This document shows, piece after piece, positions 1-12,862 of a DNA stretch of 64,000 bases. Both the position numbers and the translations under genes were made by a program. Within the stretch, counting starts at the first letter, position 1. Each line of letters starts with the position of its first letter. The notes under the pieces were generated by a model, which was given only the letters and a program-made list of their open reading frames with translations, ran no database searches and had not been told where the DNA came from. Source of the stretch: Boletus sp. NGJ (taxonomy: Eukaryota; Basidiomycota; Agaricomycetes; Boletales; Boletaceae); NCBI GenBank assembly GCA_019096195.1, contig JAGTXK010000187.1, forward strand, positions 248,001-312,000, written 5' to 3'.

Positions 1-195
1 AGTACGGATAATCGACTTAGCCTTGCGAGAAAATCAAGGGATCGCCCAGAAAGATCCATTGGTGCTTTGCCTTAGAATGCATAGGACAAGGAGAACCTCT
101 CTTCACCCGGTCCAAGTGGAAGACTAGACCTTTGACAATGGCAACCTCTACTTCTTCAAGAACCGAATGTACATCCCCAGCCCAGCTAGACAGGA

Positions 196-1451
196 GTGGT
201 TTCCTCTATCCATTCCTTGTTCGAGGGAGGACACGGTGGACACCTTCGCACCACTCAACTCCTAGCCAAAGACTACTGGTGGCCCGGACTTACTACGTTC
301 GTCCGAAAATATGTCGCCGGTTGCGCCATCTGCCAAAGTAACAAGGTCCAGACACACCCTACGGTTCCCCCGGTCACCCCCCTAGCCTTCCAAGGACGCC
401 GCCCTTTCCAGAATCTGTATCGGTGGATTTGATCACCGACCTACCCCCAGTGGGGGGTTTCGATTCGGTCATGGTCGTGGTCGACCATGGGCTTAGTAAG
501 GGGGTAATTCTTGCACCCTTGCACAAAAACGGTGGACGTGGCTGGTATAGCCCGTCTTTTCTTTGAAAAAGTCTTCCTATGGTAGGTTTACACGACAAAT
601 TGGTTTCAGATCGTGGTCCGCAGTTCGCATCTGCATTCGCTCGGGAGCTCGCCAGACTCCTGAAACTACGATGTCGCCCTTTCCATGGCCTACCATCCAC
701 AAACAGATGGTGAAATGAAACGATATAACCAAGAGCTAGAAACTACCTACAGATATTCTGTGATGGCCAACCATAGAAGTGGTTGGAATTACTACCTATG
801 GCGGAGTTCGCCCACAACTCTGCAACCCACTCGGTCACTGGAAAATCGCCCTTCTCCTTGATCCTTGGATATGAACCAAGAGCATATCCTTCTATCGGAA
901 AAACCTTCCTACCAGCCCTGGAGGAAAGACTCTCTTTTCTAGAAGAATCAAGAAAGGAAGCAGAAGCGGCACACCAACTGGCACAACTACGCATGAAGGA
1001 GAGAGTTCACTCTCGCTTCAAATCCTGGAAACTCAGAGATAAGGTATGGCTGGATGCCAAAAACCTAAAACTCCAAGTCCCTTCTCGAAAACTATCACCA
1101 AAACGAACCGGACCATTTGAAATCACTCAAGTGGTGTCCTCTGTGGCATTCTGACTCAAGTTGCCAAAACAGTGGAAAATCCATGATGTGTTCCACACAT
1201 CCCTACTTTCCCCGTATCGGGAAACCATGGAACACAGTCCCAATTTGACTCAACCCCCACCAGAACTTATTGGAACCAACGAGGAATACAAAGTGGACAG
1301 CATCATCAACCATCGGGGAAAACCGGGAAAAAGGCAGTACCTGACACACTGGAAAGGATATTCCGCAGCAGAACGAACTTGGGAACCAGAGGCCAATCTT
1401 GGAAACGCCAAGAAGATACTCCAAGAGTATAAAAGGCAACTCAGATTTTGA
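196..1451 (+). pseudogene. E1 integrase and chromodomain remnant
   Basis: The remnant shows the H2C2 zinc-binding region of a retroviral-type integrase (C-A-I-C near 320), a fragment of the catalytic core and the C-terminal segment with the sequence HSVTGKSPF near 840. A chromodomain with the core HWKGYSAAERTWEP follows near 1345-1390. In living chromoviruses these parts insert the element's DNA and steer insertion toward modified histones. This is a broken fossil. The same block recurs in E2 (7600-8900), E3 (12390-13700, minus) and E5 (41250-43600). Confidence 0.9.
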
Positions 1452-1474
1452 GATGAACCCATGCCCTGAGACAA

Positions 1475-2789
1475 CACCTCCCTCTTCATTCTGCTTGCCC
1501 GTGTATCCACTGCCCTCACCCAAGCCCGTCTTCAGAAGCAATACCCAGATCTCGACATCCCCAAACATATCGAACAACACTGGTGCTTCTGCAAGATCGA
1601 TTACTGCCCCTATCATCACACCTGGTAGATGACTCTCGCCCCCCTTTCTGTATGCCTCAACCAGACTCTCCCCTGCTCACTGCACCGAAATCTCTATGCT
1701 GCCATTCTTGATGACCCCGTCGCAGTCTCAACCCTCCAGACCATCCCCTTCTTTTCCTGTAATGACTCACTCGTCCAACTCGTCACCCTCTATAGATCTT
1801 ACTCCTCACTTCGATCCCTTCTCTCCCGGACCCATGGGAACTCGGCAGGTCCCTATGACTCCAATGCCCAACAGACCGCCAAAGAAGAAAGGGCAATGGA
1901 AGGGATCCTCGAGATTCGTGAAACTTGTTCTCAACCTCCTTTTCATCGAGGGATTCAACTATTCCCTCGCCCTTCTGCCCATCAACACCCGTGATCGCCT
2001 CCTCCACCCCACCATCCTCTCCCTCTCAGAGGAAGAAAGTCCACATTTTCTTTGCCCCCTCGACAACCGCCACGCCCTCCTACTCTGTTCCCCCTAGACG
2101 AGTCCCTTCCGTGGTGGAGCGACCCATGGAGAACATCAATGGAATCAGAAGCACTAATGGAGTTAATAGAGACCCTCCAGAAACACAGAGAGCCCAGTCC
2201 TCCGATGACACCGTTGTCGCCTCCCCCTCCTCCACAAGTTCCAACCCCTCCTTTCGAGGAACCCCCTCAATACCAGTCCTCCCAGTTCCTCCCCCAGCTG
2301 TTTCCCGACCCACTAGGACCCTCTGCTGACGAGGAGCCATGGTGTTCTCGGTCGGCCTTCCCTCTCGCCCCAACGACTGAGGTCTTCTCCACACACTGGG
2401 GGACTCTACAACGAGGAGCCTACTCCTTCCACCATTCCCATTCCTGGGGCTGCCGCAGGTGCCTCTCCTACCAGCCATTCCAACTCAATGGCTAGTAATC
2501 CCAATCCCCTGTCCAGCGCCAGATCACCTCATAACCATCGAGCTCCCCTCACCGGCATCCACTGCTACGAATGCGGACATCAAGGTCACCTTCGGCCCGC
2601 CTGCCTCCAATACCGCTGCCCCTACTGTAGGATGGTTGCCCCCAACCATCCACAGTATGCTTGCCCATGAAGAACTTGCACAGTCCCAGCCAGGGAGTCT
2701 TTGATGACTCCTGGGACCTTACCAACTATGAGGAGAATGAGGGAGATCGGAGTTCTTAAGATGGAACTTCAAGACTACGAGGAGGGTAA
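1475..2789 (+). pseudogene. E1 extra frame after the chromodomain (ORF3 remnant)
   Basis: Between the chromodomain and the 3' LTR lie about 1.3 kb that an ordinary gypsy element lacks. The stretch encodes a Pro/Ser-rich segment (about 1700-2480), then a cysteine-rich piece that starts CYECGHQGHLRPAC (about 2560-2610) with a further C-x2-C. This looks like a Gag-type zinc knuckle. E2 and E3 carry the same region in the same place, and E5, a different LTR family, has a comparable frame. Its role is unknown; nucleic-acid binding is an inference from the knuckle. It is broken here. Confidence 0.6.
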
Positions 2790-3804
2790 TGTTATGGTTA
2801 CCGAAGGGGGTACATCTTTTCCCCTTCCCTCACCTCCTAGTAGGACTGTGGGACGACCTACTCTTCGACTCGGACCTGGGATTCCCCCGCGACACCGACT
2901 CAGGCATCGCCCCATCTGGAACCTCCTTTCTAGGAAGTTACTCGTAACTCCCCTTTCAGGAAGCTACCCGTTTGGTCTGGGCACTGCCTCCCCTATTTCA
3001 TTTGATACATGCCTTCTCCCTTCTTGATTCCGATCACAGACATTGCCTCCCCGGCTGTGCTCTCTCGTACACAGCCCACTGTTCCTACTCCCTCGATTCT
3101 GACTCATGCCTTGATCCTCTTATAGTAATCCTTTCGTCTGCGACCTACAATTACTATATTCGTCACGAAGCCTGCCCTAGATGGGCAAGGTCTATAAATA
3201 GTGGGCAAGTCATAAATAGGGACGCAGGCCCTTCATGTAACTCTAACCTAGATCTACACTCCTTCCCATGTAATCTACCAGCTTCTCCCGCTACCGGTTC
3301 CACTTCACCTCAGAAGCCTTACTCCACGCTCTGGAGGTGATCGCCCTTGTGCTTGTGATCGTCCTTCCTCGTCACTGCGCACTTGTGCGGCCGTTGTTGC
3401 CATTACTCAGGCTCCTAAAGCTTCGGCAACTCCAAACGACCAACAGAGGTTGGTCCGTGTTGGTCAGGACTCCACCACTGACCCAGTAAGCCCGGGACTC
3501 CGCCACCGGCACTAGGCCGTGTAAGCCCAGAAGACTAGTCTGTGGAAGGCACTAGGTCTCTGGCCTCCGCATCCGGTCTGCCCTTCCTTCTCGGAGGATT
3601 GTGCCACTGTTGGTAAATCCAAGACTCCGCCATCAGTGGTCACAGAGGTAACGACAGGACTCTACGTAAAGCTAGCAGTTGGTCCCCAGTCAGAGGAATC
3701 CTTTGGGCCTCTGGAGGTTGAGTTTTCCCCTCAAGTCCTGCTAGTCCTATAATCCAACAGGATGGATTATACAGGAACGTGTCACATTGTTACCCGGCGT
3801 AACA
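2790..3804 (+). repeat. LTR A, shared 3' LTR of E1 and 5' LTR of E2
   Basis: This is a 1015-bp terminal repeat that starts TGTTATGG and ends GGCGTAACA. It matches LTR B at 10318-11316 at about 96% by eye. A TATA-like TATAAATA lies at 3193-3200, with a second ATAAATA about 20 bases later in a local duplication that LTR B lacks. The segment AACCTAGATCT at 3245-3255, in the expected RNA-start region, is the exact complement of the primer site just after the LTR. Confidence 0.9.
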
Positions 3805-3806
3805 AA

Positions 3807-3817
3807 AGATCTAGGTT
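3807..3817 (+). other. E2 primer-binding site (self-priming type)
   Basis: AGATCTAGGTT lies two bases after the 5' LTR. It is the exact reverse complement of AACCTAGATCT inside the LTR (3245-3255 and 10759-10769), which is where the RNA should begin, 36 bases after TATAAATA in LTR B. No match to a common tRNA 3' end was recognised. This fits Tf1-type self-priming, in which the RNA's own 5' end folds back to prime reverse transcription. Confidence 0.75.
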
Positions 3818-4269
3818 GTAAATTGCCGAAGACTATTCAGTCTAGCAACTCCCACCGCTATTCCAAGGGAATTAGAACCGCCTATCAAGGGATAGGCCCT
3901 CGCTCTACGCACTGCGCAGAATCAACCTTTCCCATCTCCTAGGAGAAGATTGAGAAGAAGAAGCCACATCATCACGGGCTTCTACTCCTATCTCCGATGC
4001 GTCTTCATCAAGAAGGATCCCAGGGTCATCGTCCCATTACAACGACCCTTCCGCACCATGCGCATTTCCAGAACTGCCCAGACGTCCAGATTTTCCAGGT
4101 GGTCTCCGCTCTCGAACCTCGACCCCATCGGACGCTCCCATCCCACTGCCTATGCTTTCCAACCAGTTCCCATCAGAGTAGATTCTCCCGACCAACCCTC
4201 TGTTACCACTTGAAGCGGAAGATCTAGTCCCGATCCCGATCCAGGAAATCCCTGGCCCGAAGAAGACAC

Positions 4270-5000
4270 AGACGACTGAAGACGATATGGTTGAAATTAA
4301 AGCTGCCCTGCCTGAGGAGTTCTCAGGGGAGACCAACGATGCCAAGCAGATGGCTCATGGCTATGGAAGGATACTTCTCATCTAGGAGGCGCAGAGAAGT
4401 TCACTGAGGAAGCCAAGAGGCTTATCCTATTGAACTGGATGTCCAAGGGAAGAGGAAAAGCGTTTGCAGAAGCCTGGCTGACCAGGCTACTCGACGACAC
4501 CGTGCCACACGCAGCCAAGACCTATAATGAAATCAAGAAAGCCTTCGCCCTCACCTTCACCCCCCGCAACACCAGCAACCTAGCAATGGCAGAACTAGGA
4601 TCCCTCCGACAAGACAGACGGGATCCAAAGGGATTCGACAAATTCATTTCCCAGTTCTCGTTGCTAGTGGTTCGCTCGGAACTACAAGAATTCCGCTCTA
4701 TTCTAGAATTCTTCCTCAGGGGGATCGACCCAAGCATTGCCCGACAGCTGGTCAACAGTGAGACCTTCCAGAAAGCCAAGAAGATGGAAGAAGTCTATGA
4801 AGTAGCTGCCAACATCCATGGGGCATGGCAACGGATCGAAGGAATACAGAAAGGACCCTTCGCATCCTTTGGAAGAGGCTGAGGAAATCACCACGATCCA
4901 AACGCTATGGACGTGGACTGGATCACCTTGTCTCCTATCGAGCGCGCCAAGCGGATGAGAGAGCGTAGATGCTTCATCTGCAACAAGATTGGGTGCAGTA
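4270..5000 (+). pseudogene. E2 Gag region
   Basis: A 150-residue open stretch at 4430-4882 has the Retrotrans_gag pattern, including the segment FALTFTPRNTSNLAM followed by FDKFISQF and FLRGIDPSI. Cysteines of a CCHC-type knuckle follow near 4965-4990. In the family this protein builds the particle and binds the RNA. The matching region in E3 lies at 16300-17094 on the minus strand. Broken. Confidence 0.85.
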
Positions 5001-5339
5001 CCAAGAGATCACCCAGGATACCGGCCCGTCAGGAGAGTGGAATATAGGAAACCACAGGAAATGCACACTAGGGTGGTCGTCACCAGGGAAACGCCACAGG
5101 ATCCCCTCAACAAGTATCTCGCAGAAGTCGCCAGAAACAACGGACGAGACAAAGTTCTCAGGACGCTCCAGACAGCCTTTGACACGGGGCTGGACGAGCA
5201 GGGACTCGTTTTGGAACGAGTACAAGAAGCTGCTGCAATAGAATGGGAAGAGAATGTCAACTCTCTTGCCCTAGGACCCGCTATGCAAATTCCCACTTCT
5301 CCCATGGACCAAACGTCTTTTTAGGTGGAAGAGATGTAC

Positions 5340-8300
5340 CAACATCACCCTCTCCCTACACGATTGCCCCTGTATTTATTTCCGGATCGAAGAGTAATTC
5401 TATTCGTATTCCTCTCTCGATCTGGAAGCAGGATGGCAAAATCGTTGGAACAAAAGCCCTAATCCACAGTGGAGCAACAGGATGCTTCATCTCAAGACAC
5501 GCGGTGGACAAGATGGGACTACCCACATGGAAGCTGGACAATCCCGATCTGAGCTTGGAACATCGATGGAACCCAAAACCAGTCTGGGACCATCAAGGAA
5601 AGGACCAACATCGTGTTGGACTATGGAGGCATATGAGAACGGCGGGATCTCTATGTCCTCAACTGCAGCAAGGACGAAGTCATCCTAGGACTTCCATGGC
5701 TCAGGGCAGTGAACCCTGATATCAACTGGACAGAAGGACGGGTAACCATAGTGCCGTCTTCCTACCGGTGGACTCAAGGCGATCCACCGGGAACACTGGA
5801 ACAGCGATACCTACTGATGGTATCTGGAGCATGACGAAAAGGGAGTACGTGCAAGACGGACTCTATGAGACCTTTCGTCATTGGATGCCCTTACAACGGG
5901 CCAAGTTTTTCAATGCGCATGGGGATGTACCAGAGTTTGTCATCAGGAGGACCACTCTGTCTACCAAGATCGCCCAACAGGCGCCAGAAGGCCAAGATTG
6001 CGTATTGCCTGAATGCGTTCAAAGAATATGCGAAGACGTCTTCACGGAGAAGACAATCACCAAGCTACCTCCCTCAAGGCAATACGACCACGCCATCGAG
6101 TTAAAAGACTCGTTTGTTCCGAAACGAGCCAAGGCGTACCCTCTCAACCCGCTGGAACAACAGGCATGCCAGGGAATTCATCACTCGAACACCTCAAGAC
6201 TGGGAAGATATCTGCCATCAAAATCTCCCCAGGCTGCCCCTTTCTTCTTTGTACAGAAGAAAGATGGGAAGCTCCGCCCCTGCCAAGACTACCGGTATCT
6301 CAACAGCCACACGATCAAGAATGCCTACCCCCTCTCCCTTAATTTCCGACCTTCCTGGACAAATTAAAGGGATCGTCAATCTTCACCAAATTCGACGTAC
6401 GATGGGGCTACAACAATGTCTTGATCAAGCCCGAAGATCGGTGGAAGGTGGCCTTCCTCACCCCGTTCGGGTTGTTCAAACCCAATGTCATGTTCTTCGG
6501 AATGTGCAATTCCCCAGCAACGTTCCAGGCGTTCATGGACGATCTCTTCGGAGATTATATCGCAGAGGGATGGTTGGTGATATACATGGACGATCTGTTG
6601 ATTCACTCTTCAGATCAGATAACTCACGACGAGAGGACATGGAAGGTCCTAGAACGCTTCCGACAGCATGAAATGTACCTCAAACTGGAGAAGTGTACCT
6701 TCTCAGCCGAAGAAGTCGAGTATCTCGGGATGATCGTAGGGAAGGACGGAGTCCAGATGGACTCAGTCAAGCTCAATGCCATCAAGCAATGGAAACCCCC
6801 AGTGAACATGAAGGACGTACAGTCCTTCATCGGGTTCTGTAATTTTTACAGGAAGTTCATCCCCTCCTTTTCTGACATTGCACATCCTTTGCTGGACCTC
6901 ACAAAGCAAACAACAACTTGGTCCTGGGGATCACTTCAAGAAAAATCATTCAGAACCCTACAGGCAGCATTCACCAAGAAACCCATCCTCGCCTTCCCCA
7001 ATACTTCAAAACCCTTCACTCTTATGATGGACGCCTCATTCACGGCGTCAGGAGCAGTACTCATGCAAAACAACGACAACGGAGACATGCAACCATGTGG
7101 TTACCTCTCTGAGACTTTCTCTCCAGTTGAGAGAAACTACGACATCTATGACAGGGAACTACTGGCTGTCATACGAGGCTTGAAAGAGTGGCGGCAATAC
7201 CTTCTTGGATCTCCCCACCCTGTAACTGTGCTAACCGACCACAAGAACTTGATGTTCTTCGAAGAACCCTGTCAATTATCCTGATGACAGGCAAGATGGC
7301 TTTTGTTCCTCCAGGACTATGATATGGTCTACCAAGCTCTACCCGGAACGAAAATGGCCCCCGCAGATGCGTTATCTCGTCGGGATGAGATCGACACTTC
7401 CAAGGACAACGAAGATGTGCAACTCCTCCCATCCAATGCATTCAACTGCCAAGTGCAAATGATCGACCTGGCATTGGCTGAGAAAATTAAGGGATCTTCT
7501 CAAAGCGATCCCCTGGTACTCTCCGCCATATCATGTCACGGGGCAAGGAGAACCTCTCTTCATCCTGGTCCAATGTGGAAGACTGGACCTTCGACAACGG
7601 CAACCTTTACTTCAAAAACCGGATGTACATCCCCGGCCCGGCCCGACAGGAGTTGGTTTCCTCCGTTCATTCCTCCTTCGAGGGAGGACATGGCGGACAC
7701 CTTCGCACCGCTGCACTCCTGGCCAATGACTACTGGTGGCCTGGGCTCACTACGTTCATCCGCAAGTTCATTGCACTGGTTGTGCCGTCTGTCAAAGCAA
7801 CAAGGTCCAGACACACCCTATGGTTCCCCCGGTCACCCCCCTAGCTTTTGAGGGCCGCCGCCCTTTCCAACATCTATCGGTGGATTTGATCACCGACCTG
7901 CCCCCAGTGGCGGGCTTCGATTCAGTCATGGTCGTGGTCGACCATGGGCTTAGTAAGGGGGTAATTCTCGCCCCTTGCACAAAAACGGTGGATGCAGCTG
8001 GTATAGCCCGTCTTTTCTTCGAAAAGGTCTTCCTACGGTATGGTTGACACGACAAACTGGTTTCAGATCGCGGTCCACAATTTGCATCCACGTTCGCTCA
8101 GGAGCTCGCTAGACTCCTGAACTACGACGTCGCCCTCTCCATGGCCTATCACCCACAAACGGATGGCGAAACGGAACGATGTAACCAGGAACTAGAAATC
8201 TACTGTACCTCCGGATATTCTGCGATGGCCAACCACAGAGGTGGTTGGAACTACTACCCATGGCGGAGTTTGCTCATAACTCCGCAACTCACTCGGTCAC

Positions 8301-8930
8301 CGGAAAATCGCCCTTCTCCTTGATCCTCGGATATGAACCAAGAGCATATCCTTCTATTGGAAAAACCTTCCTACCAGCCCTAGAAGAGAGACTCTCTTTC
8401 CTAGAAGAATCAAGAAAGGAAGCAGAAGCGGCACACAAATTGGCACAACTACGTATGAAGGAGAGAGTCCACTCTCGCTTCAAACCCTGGAAACTCGGAG
8501 ATAAGGTATGGCTGGACGCCAAGAACCTGAAACTCCAAGTCCCCTCTCGAAAGCTATCCCCGAGACGGACTGGACCATTTTGAAATTGCTCAAGTGGTAT
8601 CCTCCGTGGCGTTCCGACTCTAAGTTGCCAAAACAGTGGAAGATCCATGATGTGTTCCACGCGTCCCTACTTTCCCCATACCGGGAGACCTACGGAACAT
8701 GGCCCCAATTTCACTCAACCACCACCGGAACTTGTCGGAACTGAAGAGGAGTACGAAGTGGACAGCATCATCAACCATCGGGGAAAACCGGGAAGAAGGC
8801 AGTACCTAACCCACTGGAAAGGGATACTCCGCAGCAGCACGAACTTGGGAACCTGAGGCCAATCTTGGGAACTGCCAAGAAGATACTCTTGGAGTATAAA
8901 AGGCGACTCAAACCCTGAGACGTAGCCCAT
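5340..8930 (+). pseudogene. E2 Pol region (protease, RT, RNase H, integrase, chromodomain)
   Basis: An aspartic-protease-like stretch lies at about 5400-5560. The reverse transcriptase (about 6050-6900) shows [19 protein letters not shown] and the active-site motif YMDDLL near 6585-6600. RNase H follows at about 7000-7290 (MMDASFTASGAVL). The integrase zinc-binding domain and core run from about 7600 to 8580, and the chromodomain sits at about 8745-8900 (QYLTHWKG). The longest single open stretch is 6421-7284. Domain order and spacing are those of chromoviral Ty3/gypsy. Broken. Confidence 0.9.
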
Positions 8931-8949
8931 GCCCCAGGACAACACCTTC

Positions 8950-10317
8950 CTCTATGCATTCTGCTCTCCCGCATGTATCTGCTGCCCTCACCCAGGCCCG
9001 CCTCCAGAAGCAATACCCAGACCTCGACATATCCCCAAACATAGCCGGCTCCCATTCCTGCTTCTGCCAGATCGACTACTGCCCCTATCACCACTACTTG
9101 GTAGATGGCTCTTGCCCCCCTCTTCTGTACGCCTCAACCGACTCTCCCACTGCCCATCGTTGCCAGAATCTCTATGCTGCCATTCTCGATGACAACTCCG
9201 TCGCAGTCTGAACCCTCCAGATCCATCCCCTTCTTCTCCTGTGACGACTCGCTCGTCCAACTCGTCACCCTCTATAGATCCTACTCCTCACTTCGATCCC
9301 TTCTCTCCCAGGACCTACTGGGAACTCGGCAGGTCCCCATGTCTCCAATGCCCAACAGACCGCCGAAGAAGAAAGGGCAATGGAAGGGATCCTCGAGATT
9401 CGTGCAAACTTGTTCTCGACCTCCTTTTCATCGAGGGATTCAACTACTCCCTCACCCTTCTACCCGTCAACACCCATGATCGCCTCCTCCACCCCACCCT
9501 CCTCTCCCTCTCGGAAGAAGAAAGTCGCCTTTTCTTTGCCCCCTCGTCGACCACCACGCCCTCCTACCCCGTTCCCCCTCGACGAAGCCCCTTCCGTGGC
9601 GGAGCGACCCCTGGAGAACGTCAACGGAATCTGAGGCACTGACGGAGTTGATAGAGACCCTCCAGTGACACAGAGAGCCCAGTCCTCTGATGACACCGTT
9701 GTCGCCTCCCCCTCCTCCACGAATCCCAACCCCTCCTCCCGAGGAACCTCCTCTAATACCAGTCCTCCCAGTTCCTCCCCCAGCCGTTTCCCGACCCACC
9801 AGGACCCTCCAGCTGACGGGGAGCCATGGTGTTCTCGGTCGGCCTCCCCTCTCGCCCCAACGACCGAGGTCTTCTCCACACATTGGGGGACTCTACAACG
9901 AGGGGCCCTCCTCCTTCCTCCATTCCCATTCCTGGGGCCGACCGCAGGCGCCTCTCCTACCGGCCATTCCGACTCAATGGCTAGTCATTCCCAATCTCCC
10001 TGCCCAGTGCCCGATCGCCTCATAACCATCGAACTCTCCCTCACCGGCATCTGCTGCTTTCGAATGCGGACGTCAAGGTCACCTTCGGCCCGCCTGCCCC
10101 CAGTACCGTTGCCCCTACTGTAGGAGTGGTTGCCCCCAACCATCCACAGTATGCTTGCCCACGAAGAACTTGCACGTACTGTGGAGGACAAGGACACGGC
10201 TACCAGACGTGTCCCAGCCAGGGAGTCTTCGATGACTCCTGGGACCTTACCAACTATGAGGAGAACGAGGGAGATCGGAGTTCTTGAGATGGAACTTCAA
10301 GACTACGAGGAGGGTAA
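8950..10317 (+). pseudogene. E2 extra frame after the chromodomain (ORF3)
   Basis: This is the E2 counterpart of the E1 ORF3 region. It has an N-terminal part with C-x-I-D-Y-C-P-Y-H near 9060-9090, a long Pro/Ser-rich stretch (about 9450-9900), and cysteine pairs near 10050-10215 that resemble tandem zinc knuckles. The region ends at LTR B. It keeps the same position and composition as in E1 and E3, which argues that the ancestor carried it as a real gene. Function unknown; broken. Confidence 0.6.
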
Positions 10318-11316
10318 TGTTCCATGGTTACCGAAGGGGGTACATCTTTTCCCCTTCCCTCACCTCCTAGTAGGACTGTGGGACGACCTACTCTTCGACT
10401 CGGACCTGGGATTCCCCCGCGACACCGACTCAGGCATCGCCCCTATCTGGAACCTCCTTTCTAGGAAGTTACTCGTAACTCCCCTTTCAGGAAGCTACCC
10501 GTTTGGTCTGGGCACTGCCTCCCCTATTTCATTTGATACATGCCTTCTCCCTTCTTGATCCGATCACAGACATTGCCTCCCCGGCTGTGCTCTCTCGTAC
10601 ACAGCCCACTGTTCCTACTCCCTCAATTCTGACTCATGCCTTGATCCTCTTATAGTAATCCTTTCGTCTGCGACCTACAATTACTATATTCGTCATGAAG
10701 CCTGCCCTAGATGGGCAAGGCCTATAAATAGGGACGCATGGGCCCTTCATGTAACTCTAACCTAGATCTACACTCCTTCCCATGTAATCTACCAGCTTCT
10801 CCTGCTACCGGTTCCACTTCACCTCAGAAGCCTTACTCCCTGCTCTGGAGGTGATCGCCCTTGTGCTTGTGATCGTCCTTCCTCGTCACTGCGCACTTGT
10901 GCACTGGCCTTGTTGCCGTTACTCAGGCTCCTAAAGCTTCGGCAACTCCAAACGACCAACAGAGGTTGGTCCGTGTTGGTCAGGACTCCGCCACTGACCC
11001 AGTAAGCCCAGGACTCCGCCACCGGCACTAGGCCGTGTAAGCCCAGAAGACTAGTCTGTGGAAGGCACTAGGTCTCTGGCCTCCGCATCCGGTCTGCCCT
11101 TCCTTCTCGGAGGATTGTGCCACTGTTGGTAAATCCAAGACTCCGCCATCAGTTGGTCATAGAGGTAACGACAGGACTCTACGTAAAGCTAGCAGCGGTC
11201 CCCAGTCAGAGGAATCTTTGGGCCTCTGGAGGTATTTTCCCCTCAAGTCCTGCTAGTCCTATAATCAAACAGGGTTGATTATATGGGAATGTATCACATT
11301 GTTACCTGGCATAACA
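10318..11316 (+). repeat. LTR B, 3' LTR of E2
   Basis: This 999-bp repeat starts TGTTCCATGG and ends GGCATAACA. TATAAATA is at 10723-10730, and the self-priming match AACCTAGATCT at 10759-10769. It pairs with LTR A. The solo LTRs C (32108) and D (42329) are shorter, more diverged relatives that share the start TGTTATGGTTA, the priming segment and much of the body. Confidence 0.9.
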
Positions 11317-12862
11317 GGCAAGGGATGGGGATTATACCAACCATTGAGTCAGAATGGTTGATATAAGAGGTGCCTGCAGCAGCCCCAAGAATGGGAATGG
11401 AGGAAGGAGGAGGGCTCCTCATTGTAGTGTCCCTCAATGTGTGGAAAAGACCTCTGGCATTGGGGTGAGAGGAGAGACCGGCTGAGAATACCAGGGCTCC
11501 TCGCCGACAGAGAGTCCTGGTTTGACAGAAAAGGGCTAGGGGAGAAACTGGGAGGACTGGTACTGTGGGGGTTCCTTGGGTAGAGGCATTGGAGTTTGTG
11601 GAGGAAGGAGAGGTGACAATGGTGTCAGTGGAGGATCCGGCTCTCTGTGTCTCTGGAGAGTCTCTATCAACTCCATTAGTGCTTCTGACTTTGTTGACAT
11701 TCTCTAGGGGTCACTCTGCAATGGAGGAGATTCATTGAGGTGGAATGGGGTAGGAGGGTGTGGTGGTCAATGAGAAGGCAAAGAAAAGGTGACTTTCCTC
11801 TTCTGAGAGGGAGAGGAGGGTGGTGTGAAGGAGGCAATCACAGGTGTTGATGGGTAGAAGGGCGAGGGAATAGTTGAATCCTTCAATGAAGAGGAGGTCA
11901 AGAATAAGTTCATGAATCTCAATGACACTTTCTGTGGCCCTTTGTTCTTCAGTGGTCTGCTGGGCATTAAAGACATGGGAGCTTGTCAAGCTCCCGGTGG
12001 TCCCAGCAAGAAGGGATCAAAATGTGGAGTAGGATCTATAGAGGGTGACAAGCTGGATAAGGAAGTCATTGCAGATGAAGAAGGAGATAGACTGGAGTGT
12101 CTGGATTGTGATTGGGTCATCAAGTATGGATGCATAGAGGTTGCAATGGTGAGTGGGGGAGAGTCAGTTGAGATGTTCAGAGAGGGGAGGGATTGCCATC
12201 TACCAAGTGGTATGGTATGAGCAATAGCTGATCCTGCAAAAGCAAGAGTGTTGGTTGATGTGCTTGGGGATGTTGAGGTTGGGATATTGTTTCTGAAGGC
12301 AGGCTTGGGTAAGGGTGGCAGATATGCAGGCTAGGAGTATGAATAGGGAGGTGTTATCCCTGGGCATGTTGATGCCTCTCAGAGTTTTAGTCGCTTTTTA
12401 TACTCTGCGAGCACCTTCTTGGCATTTCCCAGATTGGCTTCTGGCTCCCAAGTTTGTTTTGCTGTGGAGTATCCTTTCCAGTGGATGAGGTACTGCCTTT
12501 GTCCCAGTTTTCCCCAATGGTTTATGATGCTATCCACTTTGTACTCCTCTTCTGTTCTGATTAGTTCCGGTGGTGGTTGCGTGAAATTGGGACTGTGTTC
12601 TGTTGTTTCCCAATATGGGAAAGTAGGGAGGCATGGAACACATCATGGATTTTCCACTGTTTTGGTAACTTGAGTTGGAATGCTATGGAGGATATCACTT
12701 GAATGATTTCAAATAGTCTGGTATGCTTTGGGGATAGCTTCCTGGATGGGACTTGGAGTTTTAGGTTTTTGGCTTCCAGCCATACCTTATCTCTGAGTTT
12801 CCATGGTTTGAAGTGAGTGGATTCTCTCCTTCATTTTGATTTGTGCCAGTTTGTGGACGGCT

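Larger units (their letters stand above)
1..3804 (+). mobile_element. E1: partial chromodomain Ty3/gypsy copy
   Basis: This is the 3' part of a gypsy element that enters the window from the left. In order it has an integrase zinc-binding region and core (about 196-1150), a chromodomain (about 1270-1440), an extra Pro/Ser-rich region with zinc knuckles (about 1475-2700) and an LTR (2790-3804). The parts match E2 almost base for base (about 95% by eye), so the two copies are close relatives. The LTR that ends E1 is also the 5' LTR of E2, so the pair forms a tandem array. The copy is broken, with several breaks in the visible part. It is CpG-rich compared with E3 and E4, which suggests it is young. 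Confidence 0.9.
2790..11316 (+). mobile_element. E2: full-length-in-outline chromodomain Ty3/gypsy
   Basis: This 8.5-kb element is bounded by LTR A and LTR B. The order is LTR, primer site, Gag, CCHC knuckle, protease, reverse transcriptase, RNase H, integrase, chromodomain, extra ORF3, LTR, which is the chromovirus order plus one extra frame. The nearly identical LTRs and high CpG content say it is the youngest element in the window. It is still broken, with about ten breaks spread through the coding parts. Its right end abuts the middle of E3's ORF3, so the E1-E2 array probably went into E3. Confidence 0.92.

Noticed and set aside
1203-1619. Minus-strand open frame of 138 codons over the E1 chromodomain
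   Set aside because: It is the mirror of the chromodomain and ORF3 coding strand and repeats wherever that region repeats; no domain is recognised.
2790-3804. LTR A as a solo LTR
   Set aside because: Element interior in the same orientation lies on both sides, so it is a shared LTR of a tandem pair.
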